From the NCBI GenBank assembly GCA_005408345.1, contig SEMN01000018.1, forward strand, positions 62,001 to 126,000: a DNA stretch of 64,000 bases, in the 5' to 3' direction. The notes under the pieces were generated by a model, which was not told the origin of the DNA, made no database searches, and was given only the letters and a program-made list of their open reading frames with translations. This DNA is from Macquaria australasica. Its lineage: Eukaryota; Chordata; Actinopteri; Centrarchiformes; Percichthyidae. Shown one piece after another: positions 23,401-38,400 of this stretch (positions are counted from its first letter, which is position 1; the number at the start of each line of letters is the position of its first letter). Made by a program: the position numbers and the translations under genes.

Positions 23401-26400
23401 TTGTTAAGTGCACCTGGAAAAAAAGAGAAAGAATTTTAATGTTATTTTTAAGAAGACTTCAATTTTATTGGTGTGTCCTATTTCATTGTTTTTTTTGCCT
23501 TTTGTGGTTTTAAATGTTTTATGGGGATATACTACATTTATGGACCTGTTTGGAAAGTTGAGATACAAGTTATATTTCCTTGTCTGGTGGTGAAGGTGAC
23601 ACTTATCCTTGCGAAAGCAGTGCATACAGGATCAAAGTTGCTAACTGTGTATCTCACCATAGAATCTGTTGAAGCAAGCCCAGACAAACTTGTAGTTGTG
23701 CGTGACTTTGTTGACAACAGCTCCAAGACAGCTCACACAGTGCTGGACCACCTAGAGAGAAGAAGGAAGACCATCATGTCATCTCTGTAACAACACTGAT
23801 TACACTTTACATTTCAGAGAGCAAACCTGCTTCTACTGTGGTGCACCCTATGTACATTTCTAAAAAGCCACTGCCACGCACCGTCATGCCATATTTGATG
23901 ATGAGCTTCATGAGGTCTTCTTCAATGGTGGCAAGGAAGGTTTCACTGGGGTGCTCCATCAGAGGTACCACAAGCTCCAAGATCTTTGCCACATTACAGA
24001 TGACCATGAAATCATTGGCAGTCTGCAGGGGAAACAATATAACAGTGATTACTGGGGAAGCTTTGATACATCAGTCACTAACAATGACTAGATTGATGGT
24101 CCTTTAATTCACTTATTTGGACAGGTGAAAAATGTGAAACAAATAAGCACTCGGTGCTCAGTGCTCAATCCAATCTGTGAATAGTTATTATGTTAATTTC
24201 TACACTCTGGTGTAAAGGATCATTAATTAAGCAATAAAAATACTTTATTTTCTTAATAATTATGCAATAACAAAATGGATTTAGTAAACACGACTTACGT
24301 TACACTTTGTGGTCAGGTAAGGTTGCATGGTCATGGCATGTTTGACCATGAGCTGGGCCCTGATCTTGCTGAACAAGTACAAGGTGGTGATACACGCCAC
24401 CAGCCGTGTTGAGTTTACACCCTTGTTCTCTACAGGGGAAAGAGGAAATAAAAATTACACCTTGTGCTGTGTTAAAGCATAAAAACACATTTATGTTTTA
24501 TTTAACATTTAAGTTGGTGTCAAATGATAAACTTGCATACCTGCAAGAGACTCCTCGTATTTGAGGATGTGCTCTACCAGATTGTCAACTAGCTGAACAC
24601 AGGCCTTTTTGGCTGGCTTATACGATGCGTCCTCTTCAGACTTGAGAAGCTAGAGCAAGAGAAACAATTTCATTTTAAATAGGTTTCAAACACTGATATA
24701 TTCCCCGCCAGGTGAAATCAAATACTTACATTCTGAAGAAGCTGCTCAAACCAGTCATAGCCGGTGTCTCGACACGCTGCAACCTGAGGAAGAAATGAGT
24801 TAAAAATACACTGGAAAAACTTCACCGTTAGACAAAAATGATACAGAGTGAGGGTTGATGAAAGATTTTGCCTTTTTGTTGAGGTTTATTATTTTTATTA
24901 CTGGATACAACAAATTGGTAAGTCAGTGAAACTTACCACATCAGTGATGTTGAGGATCTTTCTGGTCATGGTCTCTTTGTCATGAGCTGGAGTCGGAGTA
25001 AACCACAACTTCTGGAATGTCTCATTCACCAATTTCTATAAAGAACACAAGTTCATGTGTCATCAGTCTGGATCTACACTTTGTACAAATCTTTCAAACT
25101 CTAGGTTTTGTGATGCAATACAGAGAGATTTATCTAAAAAAAGGCACGAGAAATAAATAATAATGATAAAAGAATAGAAGTCATATCTCAAAACAATAAA
25201 ATTGTGAAGAGACAAAAAGTGCAGTTGATCCATACCTTGATTCCTTCCTCATCATTGACCCTGCGGATCATCCTCACACACATCTCAGTAATCTTACTGA
25301 AGGTTGGCTGCTCCAGACAGATGTCTCTGAGGATCTTGATCACCCGTTTTCTCACGCTGATACCAGTGTCCTGTGCACCAAAACCAATTAATTTCACAAA
25401 GGCTTTGTAGTGTTTTGCAAGCATTACATCAAAACAAGGCTCTTTTCATTTACAAAAGAAACATCTGCATGGGGTGCAGTAACATTTTTCTGCCAATAGA
25501 TGGCAGTATAAGACTGTAATGAAGAGTGAACTTCTCATGAACCCTCCTGAACATTTCCATGACAACAGGCACAACAATTTCAATGTGTTCACTTCTCAGA
25601 TGCTGAGTACAAAGAATAAGTACAAAGCTTGTGTGTTGGACTGCATTTCAATGTCGATAGCTTATATTACCACGGCCATCACAATGATCTGTGTTAATCT
25701 TAGACTGCGTGCTGCTATTAAACAGGCTCATTATTTCAATCATGTAAAAGCAAACTTGAAAACTCCAAAACTTTTCTTCAAACTCAATCCCTGCAGTGCT
25801 TTTACATGTAAACTCAGTGGCCAGAAAAAATAGCATTCCTGCCCCAGTCGAAGAAGTGGCCCTGCTCGTTCCATTTGCATATGTGTTGAACAGGTGCATG
25901 CAACAGCAGCTCCATTTCCACACTAGTTTGAAATGTGAACAGTTTACAAAGAATGGACGCTAAAGGCTTCAAAAGTGTAAAACTCTGAAGACATATTGTG
26001 GGTGCCAGGGAGAAAAGCTGTATTTCCAAAGGCGTACAATGAATGGACCACAAAATGGAGCCACCCACGTGGCTTGGCCCATAGCAATCAACTGCCAGTG
26101 CACAGTATGAAGGTTAAGATCAAAACACAATAGTGGAGTGCAAAAAACATTTCAACGCAATATGTGACATTATTGCCAGTATGGAGAAACAGCAGAGTAT
26201 GTCCTTATCAGTGGACCAGCAATGACTTGAAAAATGTTTTGTTCTGATAAATCAAAGTTCCAGTTGAGGCATCACAATACCAGCAGGGTACGGCGTAAAC
26301 AACATGACACAATGGACCCAACATGCATACACCTGTGCAGGTTGGTGGGGGGCGTGTGGTTGTTTGGGGAGCATTGAACTGACACATCAATACCTATAGA

Positions 26401-29400
26401 TCAACATTTAGATCACACAGCATACCATAACATTGCAAATAAGGCTCATCCATTGATGGCTAGTACTCAATAGTTGTCATTTCATAAGGGGATTGTAAGA
26501 CCTCACAAGACACTAAAGTATGCGTCTACAATTAGTCTGATTGGGCAACTTACCAGTATCCTCTCTATGAGCATGTCATAGTACTGCTCAGTGAGTTGGG
26601 GTCTGCTGAGCACAAATCTACCCAGCAGCTCCACAGCTGCCTCTCTCACACTGGTGGAGTTGTCCATCAGACGACCATGGACGCCTCGCTGCATGTCGGA
26701 CTGCAGAGGTGGAGAATAGAGTGTCAGTATATAGCACGGAAAAAAAGTTTCATACCCCACAGCTTACACAAGAGAATAGCATAGGACAGAATAAAAAATG
26801 ACATTTAAACAGAGCAAGAACATGACAAGAACAGAAATTAAGACAGCCCATGTGAAACTAATGTACAGTCCAGGCATGACAAACTGTCTTTGCAAACACA
26901 AATCCTCACATACCCTTGCCAGTATGCTGGGGTCCACAGCCACAACCTCAGAAAGACATTTCATGGCTTTAGTCCTCACAGCGATGGCACTTTCCCCAAG
27001 GACTCGCAAGATCTATTAAAAAATAAATACATACACAAGCCTATGATTACACAAACTGATCTTTTGTTTAAAAAACAAAGACAAACCAGTGAGCCCTAAT
27101 ATCACCTGTATTTTACTGTGTGAATGATTTATAGATTACTTCATGTAGCTGTTGTAACTCATAAAAAAGAGAAAGATATAATAAGAATATTCAAATCTTA
27201 CCTGTGTTAAATAAATATCAAAGCTCTGGGCAAACGGCCTCATGGAGGCCAAATAACGCACGATCAGACAGGAGTCTTCATAGTCCACAGTGTCAGAGTT
27301 CATTCTGGAGAGATGGGCAAAAAGGAAGAAGGTTTTAGAATTATACAGTCATACAACTGGCAGTGAGGCTGTAACTGACAGGCAGCTGTGACAACTAAAA
27401 AGAGACAGAGACAGGACAGTGAGATCATGAAAGGTAGGAATAATCACATAAGTTCATGTTATATGAGTGAGATGGAGTAACACTGCTGAGACATTCACAC
27501 ATGCTTACTTCAGTGTGGCGAAATGAGCCGGCGTGGTCTTGACGATGTTGCGCAGGAACTTCTTGCGCTTCTCAGCACGCTGCATAATCTCACCGGTGGT
27601 CTCCATCTCCTTGGCATGTTGTGGTCCGTCCGATGAGTCCTCATCCTTCGGATTCTGGTTCCGCATGGACTTCTCAGCCTCTGTGGTGGTGTCCCGGAAC
27701 CACTGGGCAATGTAGAACTTTCTGGCAAACTGGAGGACAAAGAAGGTCTCAGTATCAGATTTAGCTGATTCAAAGAATGTAATTATTTCTTTAGAGTACA
27801 AGTTCAATGAAACATTAACACATAGTGATACTATAAAACAATATTGTTATTGTCTTTAAAGAAAAAGGTGGAGTGCATTGTTGAGTAAATTGAGTAGATT
27901 ACAGCATGAATTTATGGCTAACAATTTTAATGGATGTTTTTCCAGAGTCAGGCTCACATATGGCAGTTACCTATAGGAAGGTGCTTTCATATGTGGCTAA
28001 ATAGCCCATTTAAAGTAATAAACTAAAAGCCAATGCAACACTCAGAACATGCACATATATTTCAGATACCTAAAGCTCCAACAGTGTTTGAATACACCAC
28101 TTGCACAATCAGTGTAATGTAAACCTACCACCAGTGAGGCATCTGTCTCAGCATTCTCTTCCAAGTAGTCCAGTAGAGCCTTCTGCAGCTGCTGGGTCTC
28201 ATCGCTACCTGGAGACTATATAACCGGAGAGAAAGATCACAAAAAGTACAATTCACACCACTCCATATTCAGCAAAAAGGTTGGTATGCAAATCTTCAAG
28301 CAACAGAAAAACTAAACTGTAACACACATTTTCTGCTTGTTCCTTACTTTTTTTCACTATAAACATTAACTTATACATTCAAGAGACAGTGAGGTCATCA
28401 AATGTCAAGTTGTTCTTCTACCTCTTGTAGGATACGATCAATTGATCTCTGGTCCATCTTGCTGGTGACTGCGTCCTTCCTCAGACGGGCAGCCACTGTG
28501 CCCAGGTAGTCTAGAGATGCTACTCTCAAAGCCATCTCTGTCTGCTTATTACTGAACTGGTGTACCTGATGGGAGCAGAGAGAGAGAGAGAGAGAAACAA
28601 CATAAGAACAGATGTCAGCAAGAGATGCACTGTTGTGACACTTATTAAATTACACTAGACCATGATTGACTTTCATTTACAGGCTAAAAATCCATCCAAT
28701 CATTGCATTAGTGCATTTAAGATTAAATACTTTAAACACTTTAGGATGCACCAAAGTAGAAATACTTCACTGTCAGAAAACAAAAAGTAATTCTGATGAT
28801 GGCAGATGTCTGAGCAGAAATACAGAGTCCAAAACTAGCATTATAGAAATGCCTTAAGGGACTACAACACCAGACACTTTGAGAAAGTAATTTCCAAATA
28901 ATGAGTTGCAACCTCTTAAGTCCATGTCTCAGCGTTAAAAGGGTTCCCTTTTGTCAAAGGATGGTAAACAGTCCCCTGCTATTTATCTGGATCATCTATT
29001 CTTGGAAACACTTAAGCACAAATAATTGCATCTCCAGTTTAAAGAAAGAGCTCTGTCATACTAACCAGTAGTCTACCAAGCAGACTGAGCAGCAGCTCTG
29101 CAGCAGGCCACTCTGGTTTGTTTACTGTCGAGAGCAGGTCCTGGACAAAGTTCTCAAACAATGGCCGGTAATCTTCTTCTCCCTGCTTACTGCCACACCT
29201 GAGGGAGGGGAAAGACGAGGAAAGAGTCAGATGAGGAAAAGGGGTAACAGGAACAAAGAGAAAGCATAATGAGAAATTAATTAATGGTAGCAATAACAAT
29301 CAGAGGCCGAGGGCCTTGAAGCAGCCAGAAAATTAAGACAAAGAAAATTAAAATAAGGCTTAACAAGCCTGCAGACTAAATCCACCAAACCCAGTAAAGT

Positions 29401-32400
29401 GACTTCTTAACAGGCTTAGAGCAATGAGGTCCCTAAATTATTTGTATCTCGTGCAGTACCAGCATGCACATGAGGAAACATGCGCACCACGAGGATAGTG
29501 GTGTTTTGGCACATATTTCTGCTGACTACAGAGGGCATAACAAGCAGTGGCAGTAATGCACATGACACGTAGCAACGCTCCAAAAGAGAAAAAGCAGTAG
29601 TTCTTCAGCCCATTTCTTCGGCATTAGTCTGCACATGTTAATAAATACTCAATGTGACAGAGTACAGCTTTAGTATAATGCAACTTTGTAATATAAAAGT
29701 ACAGTACATATTTCAAGGCAGTATGGAATAGAACGGTAATTACTTTTTGAGGAAGACTGAGAGGAAGTTTTGTGCCGTTCTCATTGCCGTCTCATACGAG
29801 TTGGTTATCAACACATCTTGATCCACCTAAAAAAAAAAAAGAAAAAGAAAAGGAACTCTGAGCAAATTATATGTCTGAATGTGTGTCTGTATTTGTGTAA
29901 ATTGTATATTTGCTTGCTTGTGTGGTGGTTTTGTGTGTGGGCTTGCTCTCCTACCTTGTCGCACTCTTCGAAAATGTCCTTGTCGTTGGGGAGATGGACC
30001 ACACACTGGATCAGCTGCAGCACTAAAGCGGTCACCATTTGGATGTACATCGGCTCTCCATCCTTGTCTGAGCTGTTCAGCCTGAGGACACGAGGTTAGA
30101 ATACATGATAAGTTACTATTATGGGTATTATCCAGGTACATAATGGACTTAGGGTTAGGGAACACACTTTTACACTGGGAAATCTTCACCTCTGCCTCAA
30201 CTATTATTTTTTTACAAGAATGGCCAGACAATAAGGAAGCCTCTCATTTGATGCCTCATCCCTGCAACACCTAATGGCCATAAATCAATGTGAATTCATA
30301 TAAAACAAATTACCTGAAATTCCTGAGGGAGCGTTTGCTGGTGGGCAGTCTGGCCAAAGAGGTAAAGATCTCCTCCAAGATCAGCTGCCGATGCTTTTCA
30401 TAACGTGAGAACACCTGGAGGCAGGAAATAAAAAAGTTGTTAAGTCTCCACCTTCACAGTTTTGTAGAACAGTAAAAAACACAAGCAAGGATAATACACC
30501 AATGGATGTACAAACAAGTCAGAAGGAAGCATTTAACTGTAAAAAAAAAAAAAAAAAATTGCAATGCAGTATTCCGGATAAAATGACCCAAAAAGATAGT
30601 TGCGAGCAGTGTCTTAAGACAAACACAGAATTTCTGTTAAAAAACAAAAACAAAGACTTACTGCTGTAACTAGTTTAATGGCACACAGCTGCAGCTCACT
30701 GACATTCTCCACAAAGAACGGTGTGATTCCCATAGAAGAAACCTGGAAAAAAAAAAAGAGAATGGCATGAATCATCATCTGGTTTTCAATGCAATTTTAT
30801 GACTTGATAAACTGATAACATTGTTTTTAAGTATTTTTAGTTGTTACCTGGAGGATGGTGGTGTCTGTAAGTAGTTGGATCTCTAGGAGCTCAGAGATGT
30901 TGCTGACAATGTCGCACACTTTGTTGTACAACATGATAATCACACGCTGCTTGTGTGTGGAGCATTTCGCACGCTTTGCCTTGGAGCTCAACAGGCCACC
31001 TAGATGGATAATAGAGTAACCCTGTTAAATCCTTTTCTCAAAGTGTTTTTGAACCACTAAAGCTTTCCGTTTCTGTTACGTAATATTTTGCAGACACTCT
31101 GTTGAATTATCCCCCCCGAATTGCAGGGACTTTGTCGTATATCATAACAGAGCGAACAGCTAAACACATTTCTTAAATGTAATTCAGGGAGTCATTTAGG
31201 TCGTTCTACAAATTAATCTCCACGCAAAGCGTAAATAATTCTGCTCACCGAGACACTTGAAGTTTATTACAGCTGTAATTTCTCCTACAGCTCATACCAT
31301 TTGTGCTTAAGCTATATACCTACGTGCAGGAAGAGTCTATTGAAGTCAGTAAAAGAGAAAATTGTATTTTCAAGTCATAACCCTGTAATTTACAGACATC
31401 AGGGATCTGTTGCTGACAAGTGTGTCCTTCTCTCAGCATAGTTCTTGGGTAGTTTTATGAACACACACATATTCACCACAAAACTGATGGAAGGTTCTTA
31501 AACAATCAGCCACGTAACCAAAACTCATCAATGTACCTTCACTCAGATCACAACAGTATAAGGCCCAGACTCATATAAAAATCAAACAATCAAATGAAAT
31601 AAAGCTCTTTTTCTTCATCCTCACCTCCATGTGGGTCCACCCTGTAGACTGGGTCGTATTGTGGATACAGTGTGTTCTGAAGATGGAACTTGGTGTATTG
31701 TAGCACCCGCTCTATGACGTCTTCTATGTAGACCGCCTTCGGCATGTGCGTCGAGGTCATGATGTTAAGAGCTGTCAGACAGGCGTCTGCTGACTTTGTG
31801 ACTCTCTCCATTATCAGGTCTCTCCAAAGTTTCTCCTCATCTTCAGCATCGTGGTCCTGAAGTTAGAAAGGAGAAGAATGCAAATGCATTTTACAGAAAT
31901 AAGTATCTGCCTGGGGGCCGACGGATTTTATTCATTCTAGTAAAGAAATCTTTTGTAGCATTTTATCAATACATTTTCTACCAGTGAGAGTATCTTTTGA
32001 TTTTTGTACATTGATACTGTATGGATTGCTGCAGTATTTCACCAAAAAATACCACTGCAAAGAATATTCAACACAGAAAGAGGGAGGAAGGGCACTCACA
32101 TGGTTCATCAGGGTGGAGAGCTTGGCCCCATCCTGGATATTCTTTTCCAGTATGTTCAGCAGCTTCACCAGCTTGTCTGATGGGATCTACAACAACAGAG
32201 ACCATTATTTAGACCTATATCTGAAGCAGCATCACACATCCACAACAGTCCAACTAAAGTCTTTGTATCACTATAGTATACAGTACCCTGCTGGAGATGC
32301 CCATGGCCTTAATCTTGGCAGACTCGCTGCCCAGCTCATTCAACTGGTGTTTACCAAGCAGCAATTCCTGAGGTATCTCATCATCATCTGCTGTTGGAAG

Positions 32401-35400
32401 ACACAACACAAAACGTTACACAAAATAACAATAAAATACAGCGAGGTTTGCTGCATTTGGATTTTCAAAATCGACCACAGTGGCAGTTGGAAAGCCAATC
32501 AGCACTGATATTTACCCATGGTAGTGAAATCCACATCCTCCAGATTCTCCAGTATGTTGTCAATGCTTGCCAAGAACCTCTTGAATGTGGACGAGTCCAT
32601 CAACTCCTCTTGGGTCAGCTTGGGTTCATATGCTTTCCGTTTCTTCTGCTTTTCCTTCATCTTCATTTTTCTGGCAACTGAGTGAGAGAAATTTCATCTT
32701 AATTTTTTGTTTTGTTTTTCATTGTGTGTGCCAGATACTAAACACTGTTTCTCTACAAGTTCATTATTTTAAGAAACTATCTCTGTTTTCTAGGTTTCAA
32801 TTTGTCACATTAATCTGACACTGACAAGTAAAACATGGATGCAGTTCCTTTAGTGCATCTAATTATTCCCCAATCTAATGTGGAATTAGATTTAACAGTG
32901 AAGACCAAACAAAGACTCTCTATGCAGTTCTATCACTGTCACACATATTTCAAAAGAAAGAGGAAGATAATTTGAAATTCTGTGGCACGTGACTTGAATA
33001 CAGACCTTCACTCATGCTGGGTGGTGGTGAATCTTCCTCAGAAGAGTCTCGGTAGCGGCTCCCAGAGCCTCGTCGGCTGTCCCGGTGCCCGCTTTTCCGA
33101 TGCTCCCCTGAACCGCGGCGCTCCCTTTCTTCAAAGTCCCAGGCCCTGTCTTTGTCCCGGCGCTGTCGCTTCCTTGCAGCTGTAGAGATTAGATATAAAG
33201 AAATTAGGCCCTAAAATAAAAAAATTAAAAACTCTCCTACTACAATAACACTAACGTTTACAACAGTAAGTTGATATACAAAAATGCAATTTAAATATAA
33301 AAATATGTCTGTGTAGAAAAGTTCAAAAATCGTAATGTCAACAGGCTTCAACTGTCAGCTCATGTCTTTGGGTTCATTACATTAAAAAAATATTTCTCAA
33401 ATCAAATGACCAAACCATGTGCAAAGATTAGCAGCGAGAACGGACAAGAATGAAATAATTTGACTCACACTCTCCATTTGCGTCAAAGTCGTCATCCGAG
33501 CTGACCTCAGCATATTTGGGCTTCTCATTTACAGTGCTTCGTTTCCTCTTGTTCATCTTTACCCTTTCACACAGAGGCATGGTTGACTCAATCTCTGCCA
33601 GCAGCTCTGGGGGCAGCTCCTTCAGAACTGCCGGGTCCATACCACCTGAAAATTCGACAATAACATTTTATTAACAAAGTTATTAACAAAAAGGTTATTC
33701 CCTTTTTTCCTTCAGTGCATGGAAAAACACAGTATAGAGAGAGTGAAAAAATGTTGTTACTTTTGCCAGACTTTCCTGACGAGATCCTGTTCTTTCCAGA
33801 CTTGCTGTGCCGGATGATCCTCTGGATCTGGTCAACGGAGAGCTTTTTCAGAAGCACTACAGGCTTGGGCCTTTTCTCAAAATCCTGCACCAAACCCAGC
33901 CTCTCCAGTTTAACCTTGGGCTGGCCCCACACATCAGTTGACCCACTGCTATCCTTATCACGTTTGATCTGGAAAAAAAACAAAACAGAAAGGAGTCAGG
34001 AAAAAAACCCTGAGGTTGTCAAGTTAGAAGTTCAAACAAAGTTTCAAAATTCACACTTTAAAGTTCTGGACAGAAAAACATGAGCTTTGTTTACAGAAAA
34101 GAAAATCAAGTAAGATCATAAAATGTAAACAATGGATCAGAGTGGTTGACATGAGATTAGTGATTTTTATGTTAGTTTCCAGTATAGTTCTGATAACAAA
34201 GACTTAAAGGAATACTCCACCATTTTTCAAACATTATCTCCATGTGGTAAACTGTGACAGTAATGATCAATACATGGTGCATTGTCAACACTGCAGTGCC
34301 GAAGCAGCAACTCCCCCCAGCCACTAGGGGTAATCATGTCGTTTGTGTTTGTTTCCACTAATCACACTAACACTCCAGTTGTTGCCAATATTAACATTAG
34401 CATGCACAAACAGAAACTCTGGTTATGCCAACACTGAGATAATACCTCTCTCCCTTGTCATTTGAATGGCTTTCTGTTAGTTTAGTTACAACTACAGAGT
34501 TAGATGCACTGGCTAAGCTAGGTGGCTAGTCATCAGAACGTGGTAAAAACAAAGAGTGATCAGCAGTGCAGCTGCTAAAGGTGCTGACTGAGAAGTTGCA
34601 TTTTTCACATTGAGATTTTGACTAAAATGTGATGTACAACATTCCTAACTGGTTGAAATAAATGAATTAGGAAAGGGTGTTTGACTAAACCAGCTAGCAA
34701 ATGTTAGAAAAAGTATTTTTACATCATAACATAACTTAAGAGCCATTCTGTTGACGGACAATTAAATCGGACATCTTTTTCAAGTATATGCTGAAAATCT
34801 TACATTTGTGGATAACATTTTTCAGAATGTGATTAATCCAATCAATTTCGGCATGGGGAAGTCATAACTCCTTAGCCAATGCCAAAAACTTTTTCACATC
34901 ACAATGTCCGACACACATTGTCAATTTAGCATTTAATCAAAACTTTGCTTAGCCCTACTGAGAAGAATTGAGGAGTTGTCATAACAAATGATAGAGACGA
35001 TAAAGACTGTTTGGTTCCATTTCATTCTTCCTGACCAGCAGCCTCATAACCGATGACTTGGAGCTACTTTACATCCTCCAGAGGCTGCATAGCTGGTTTA
35101 GTCCTGCCAGGACGACTCTCAAGCATTTCTATTGCAACTTCAACTAAAAAGCACCAGGACTTTTCATTCATTGCGGGTACTCCATGTGGAAGATTAGCTA
35201 TCAACTTTGACTGCAACGTTAAAAGAACGGCAGTGTAATCTTATTTACTTGGGTGCTAAATACAGCTACCACACAGTACATGCTAGCACAGCTGCTACCA
35301 TGTTAAAATATTAGCTCAGCACACTTTACTGTCGTGGGGACATGTAACTTTAACTGCGTCATGGCATGTGGCTGAGGGTTGCATCTCTGAACACTGCATT

Positions 35401-38400
35401 GACAATAGATATTTTAAGAAAGGATGAAACAAATGAAAGCTGTAAAGAGAAAATTAGCTTTTTTCAGACCTAATTTTTGGTGCTTTCAGACTCACATGCA
35501 ACGTCTGAGAAACAGCAGTGGAGCATTTCTTTAAGATACTTGCTTTTGTTTACACACAGGACTAGAAACTTAATAAATAAAACCAAACAATTTCTTCTAC
35601 TTTTAACAGATGGTTAGGTGTGGCTTTATGTGTTAACATAATTTTAAGACCATTCCCAGGAATAATCAAAAGGCTTACAAATGGGAAAACAAAAACAAAC
35701 CAAAGTGAGCAGTGGTGTGATTTGGTTTTGTGAGATTGCAGGCAGTGACAGTTGAATGATTGGTACGTGGGTAGATATTTGCTTTGGGTCAGCCCAGATC
35801 ACCTTAGGGATCTGGAAGTTCTTCAGTGCGCCACTATGGCCTCCCAGGAGATGAGCAGGGAAAGAATCTGGAAGTTTAGCACCAGAAGCAGATGAGGCCG
35901 GTTTGGAACCATCTTGTCTATCCCTGCTCCGACCAGGCTCTCCAGTGGAAGAAGCCCGGAAGCCAGACCTATCTCGGTCACGACCACCAGGCTCACTCCG
36001 GTGCCTCCTATCTCTGTCAGATTCTCTGTCCCTGTCTCGTCCATGTTCCCCTCGGTTTGAAGACTTTGGCATGTCTCCCCGTCTGTCCGAGGACTTCTCA
36101 TCATGTCGGTGCTTTGATGACTCCCGACCTTCTCTCCTGCTGTCATGTTTATCGACCCTGTTCTTGATGACTTCCGGTCGACCATCTGGTTTCAACCGCA
36201 AAGCCGTGTCAGAACCCTCCACTGCAGCCGGCCCACTAGCTGGTTCTTCAGGCCAGCGTTGGGCCTCAAGGGCTGGAATTGGGGCAGCCAGACAGGGGTC
36301 GAGCTGGCCATCAGCTCGGCCTGCCTGCTGGAGGTCGATGCTCACCATGAGGGGAGGGCGGCTGGCACCATTCCCAGCTGCGGTGGCCTCTTGTGGAGTC
36401 AGTTTGCCAGCATTGCCCCCTCCTGTTGATCCACTGCCTGGGGCACCTGTGGGGCCCCCTGGTCCCCCCGCACCTGGCTCCAGGGGAAATGAGTCCTGTT
36501 TTCTCTTCTTCAGAGGCTTGTCTGCAAAGAGAGAGACATAAAGATAAAACAACATAGTTGTAAAACCTCTTAAGTTATTCACAACTATTTGTTCAGTTTG
36601 TATCCATATAGTTTAGAGATATCCTACACACCTTTATCTTGCACCTCCTTGGAACACTTCTCACTTGCCGCCTCTCGTTCTATCCTTTCAATTTCAGCAA
36701 GGGCATCCAGCTCTGCCTCGTCGTAAGGGGAACTGGGAGGCTGGAGACCACTGGCACCACCTGCTTGCTGGGAGACCTGCTGCAGCCGGGCTCCTAGATT
36801 TTGCTGGAGAACAGGCACCTGCTGAAAGCCCAGTTCTGTCTCCATATTGTCAGAGTTCTGGTCCATGCCCGGCACGTCACCTGAGACATTAACAAAAAAC
36901 ACTTTTTTACAGAATTGTATTGAAAAGGGCTGATGGTTTCCAGTCATCCAAGGGTTCTGAGTGACAAGATTTATTTACATAAAAGATGTAAACGCAGCAT
37001 AACTCTTTTAGTGTAGTGAAAGTGATTACGTTTGAAACTGGAGGTGTAGGAAACTGCAAAACAAAAGATGGGGATCCAGCCAAGACTGAGCAGATCCAAA
37101 ATCTTCACTTACCTGGGGTATCGGACTCATTTGACTTGACCCTGGACAGCTTGAGGGTGAGTTTTGTTGAATCCTTGTTCGGAGAGCTTACAATGTCGTA
37201 CATATCTTTCTCCTCTTTCACCGCTGGGGCTTTCTTCCTTTGCTGGAGCTGCTGCTTCTGGTCAGGTCCTCCTTCCCTTGGTGAGGGCGCATAGGGAGGT
37301 GGTGACTGCAGAATCAGCGGGGGACGAGAACCCGCTGTGAGGAAGCAACACCAAATAGAGAAAGTTAGCCTGTAAAATATACTGTATTTTCAGCATGTAA
37401 AAAGAAAGTGTGCAAAACCAGACAGAGCACTGTGATGTCAACTGACACAATACATTGCACTCTCATAATATGCCAGGCTATATAGGAAGATGGCCAGTAA
37501 GACTGAAGGGAAAATCACTGGGGCCTTGTATCACTTTTGAGGGATAATGGCCTCAAACTATTCTGTTGCTGTGAAATTCAAATTATCAGTATTACAGAGC
37601 CAGAAGCGGCTTTTCCCTAAATTAAATAAAAGGTAGGTGGGGAGTGTGCACTGTAGTGTCTCCTTTCCTCTTCCAGTGTTCTTACGTTTGGGCGTTCCTT
37701 CGCTCCCTGCTGGGGAGCAGCTAGACTGTGGAGACCTCAGAGGGAAAGAAGGATTCCTCATGGTGGAGTCACCCTCCTGGACAACACACAGACAAGACAG
37801 ATATAAGCTACCAGGAATGAGCTTTACCCTGGACTTTCAACCAAAAATTTGCTGCAAACACATCTTAACACAGTTAACGTAAATTCTCATTTTTGTCCAG
37901 TCATTTCCAATAAAGCTTCTCTTATGAGGGAACACTGACTCCAGTTTGCGTTACCTTTCCCGTTATATTTACACAACTAATGGGGAGACCAAAATAATCG
38001 AAATTTGACACAGATGCTTTTCCACAATTCGGAAAGTTTGTTTAATTTTATACCAAACACTCCAGCAGAACCTCCTTACTATCTGCACATCATTCAGCAT
38101 CTGTTCTATCTTTAAACCAGTGTCTTCCCTAAACATCTTTCCCTTTCACCTGGGCATCCCCCCTCAATGGGGAAAAAAACTAATGAGATTTCACATTCCA
38201 AACCAGTGTCAACTGAGAAAATCACTAATTGAAAATACCAACAGAAAATAAATCTCTGAATCCACTTAAGATCAAGTTATAAAAACTTAAATATAACTAA
38301 AACACACACAAATATAACCACACACATATGTGGTTTATTCAAAACCCCCTGGGCCTGGCTGGTTTACATTACATAACTGCCCAGAGAACTTAAGCCTTAG

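Noticed and set aside
28208..28215. Alternative acceptor seven bases inside nipbl exon 25
   Set aside because: Using it would break the reading frame with exon 24, which ends at phase zero.
35903..36541. 212-codon plus-strand frame opposite nipbl exon 10
   Set aside because: It is the antisense shadow of a GC-rich coding exon whose minus-strand frame matches NIPBL at both ends.
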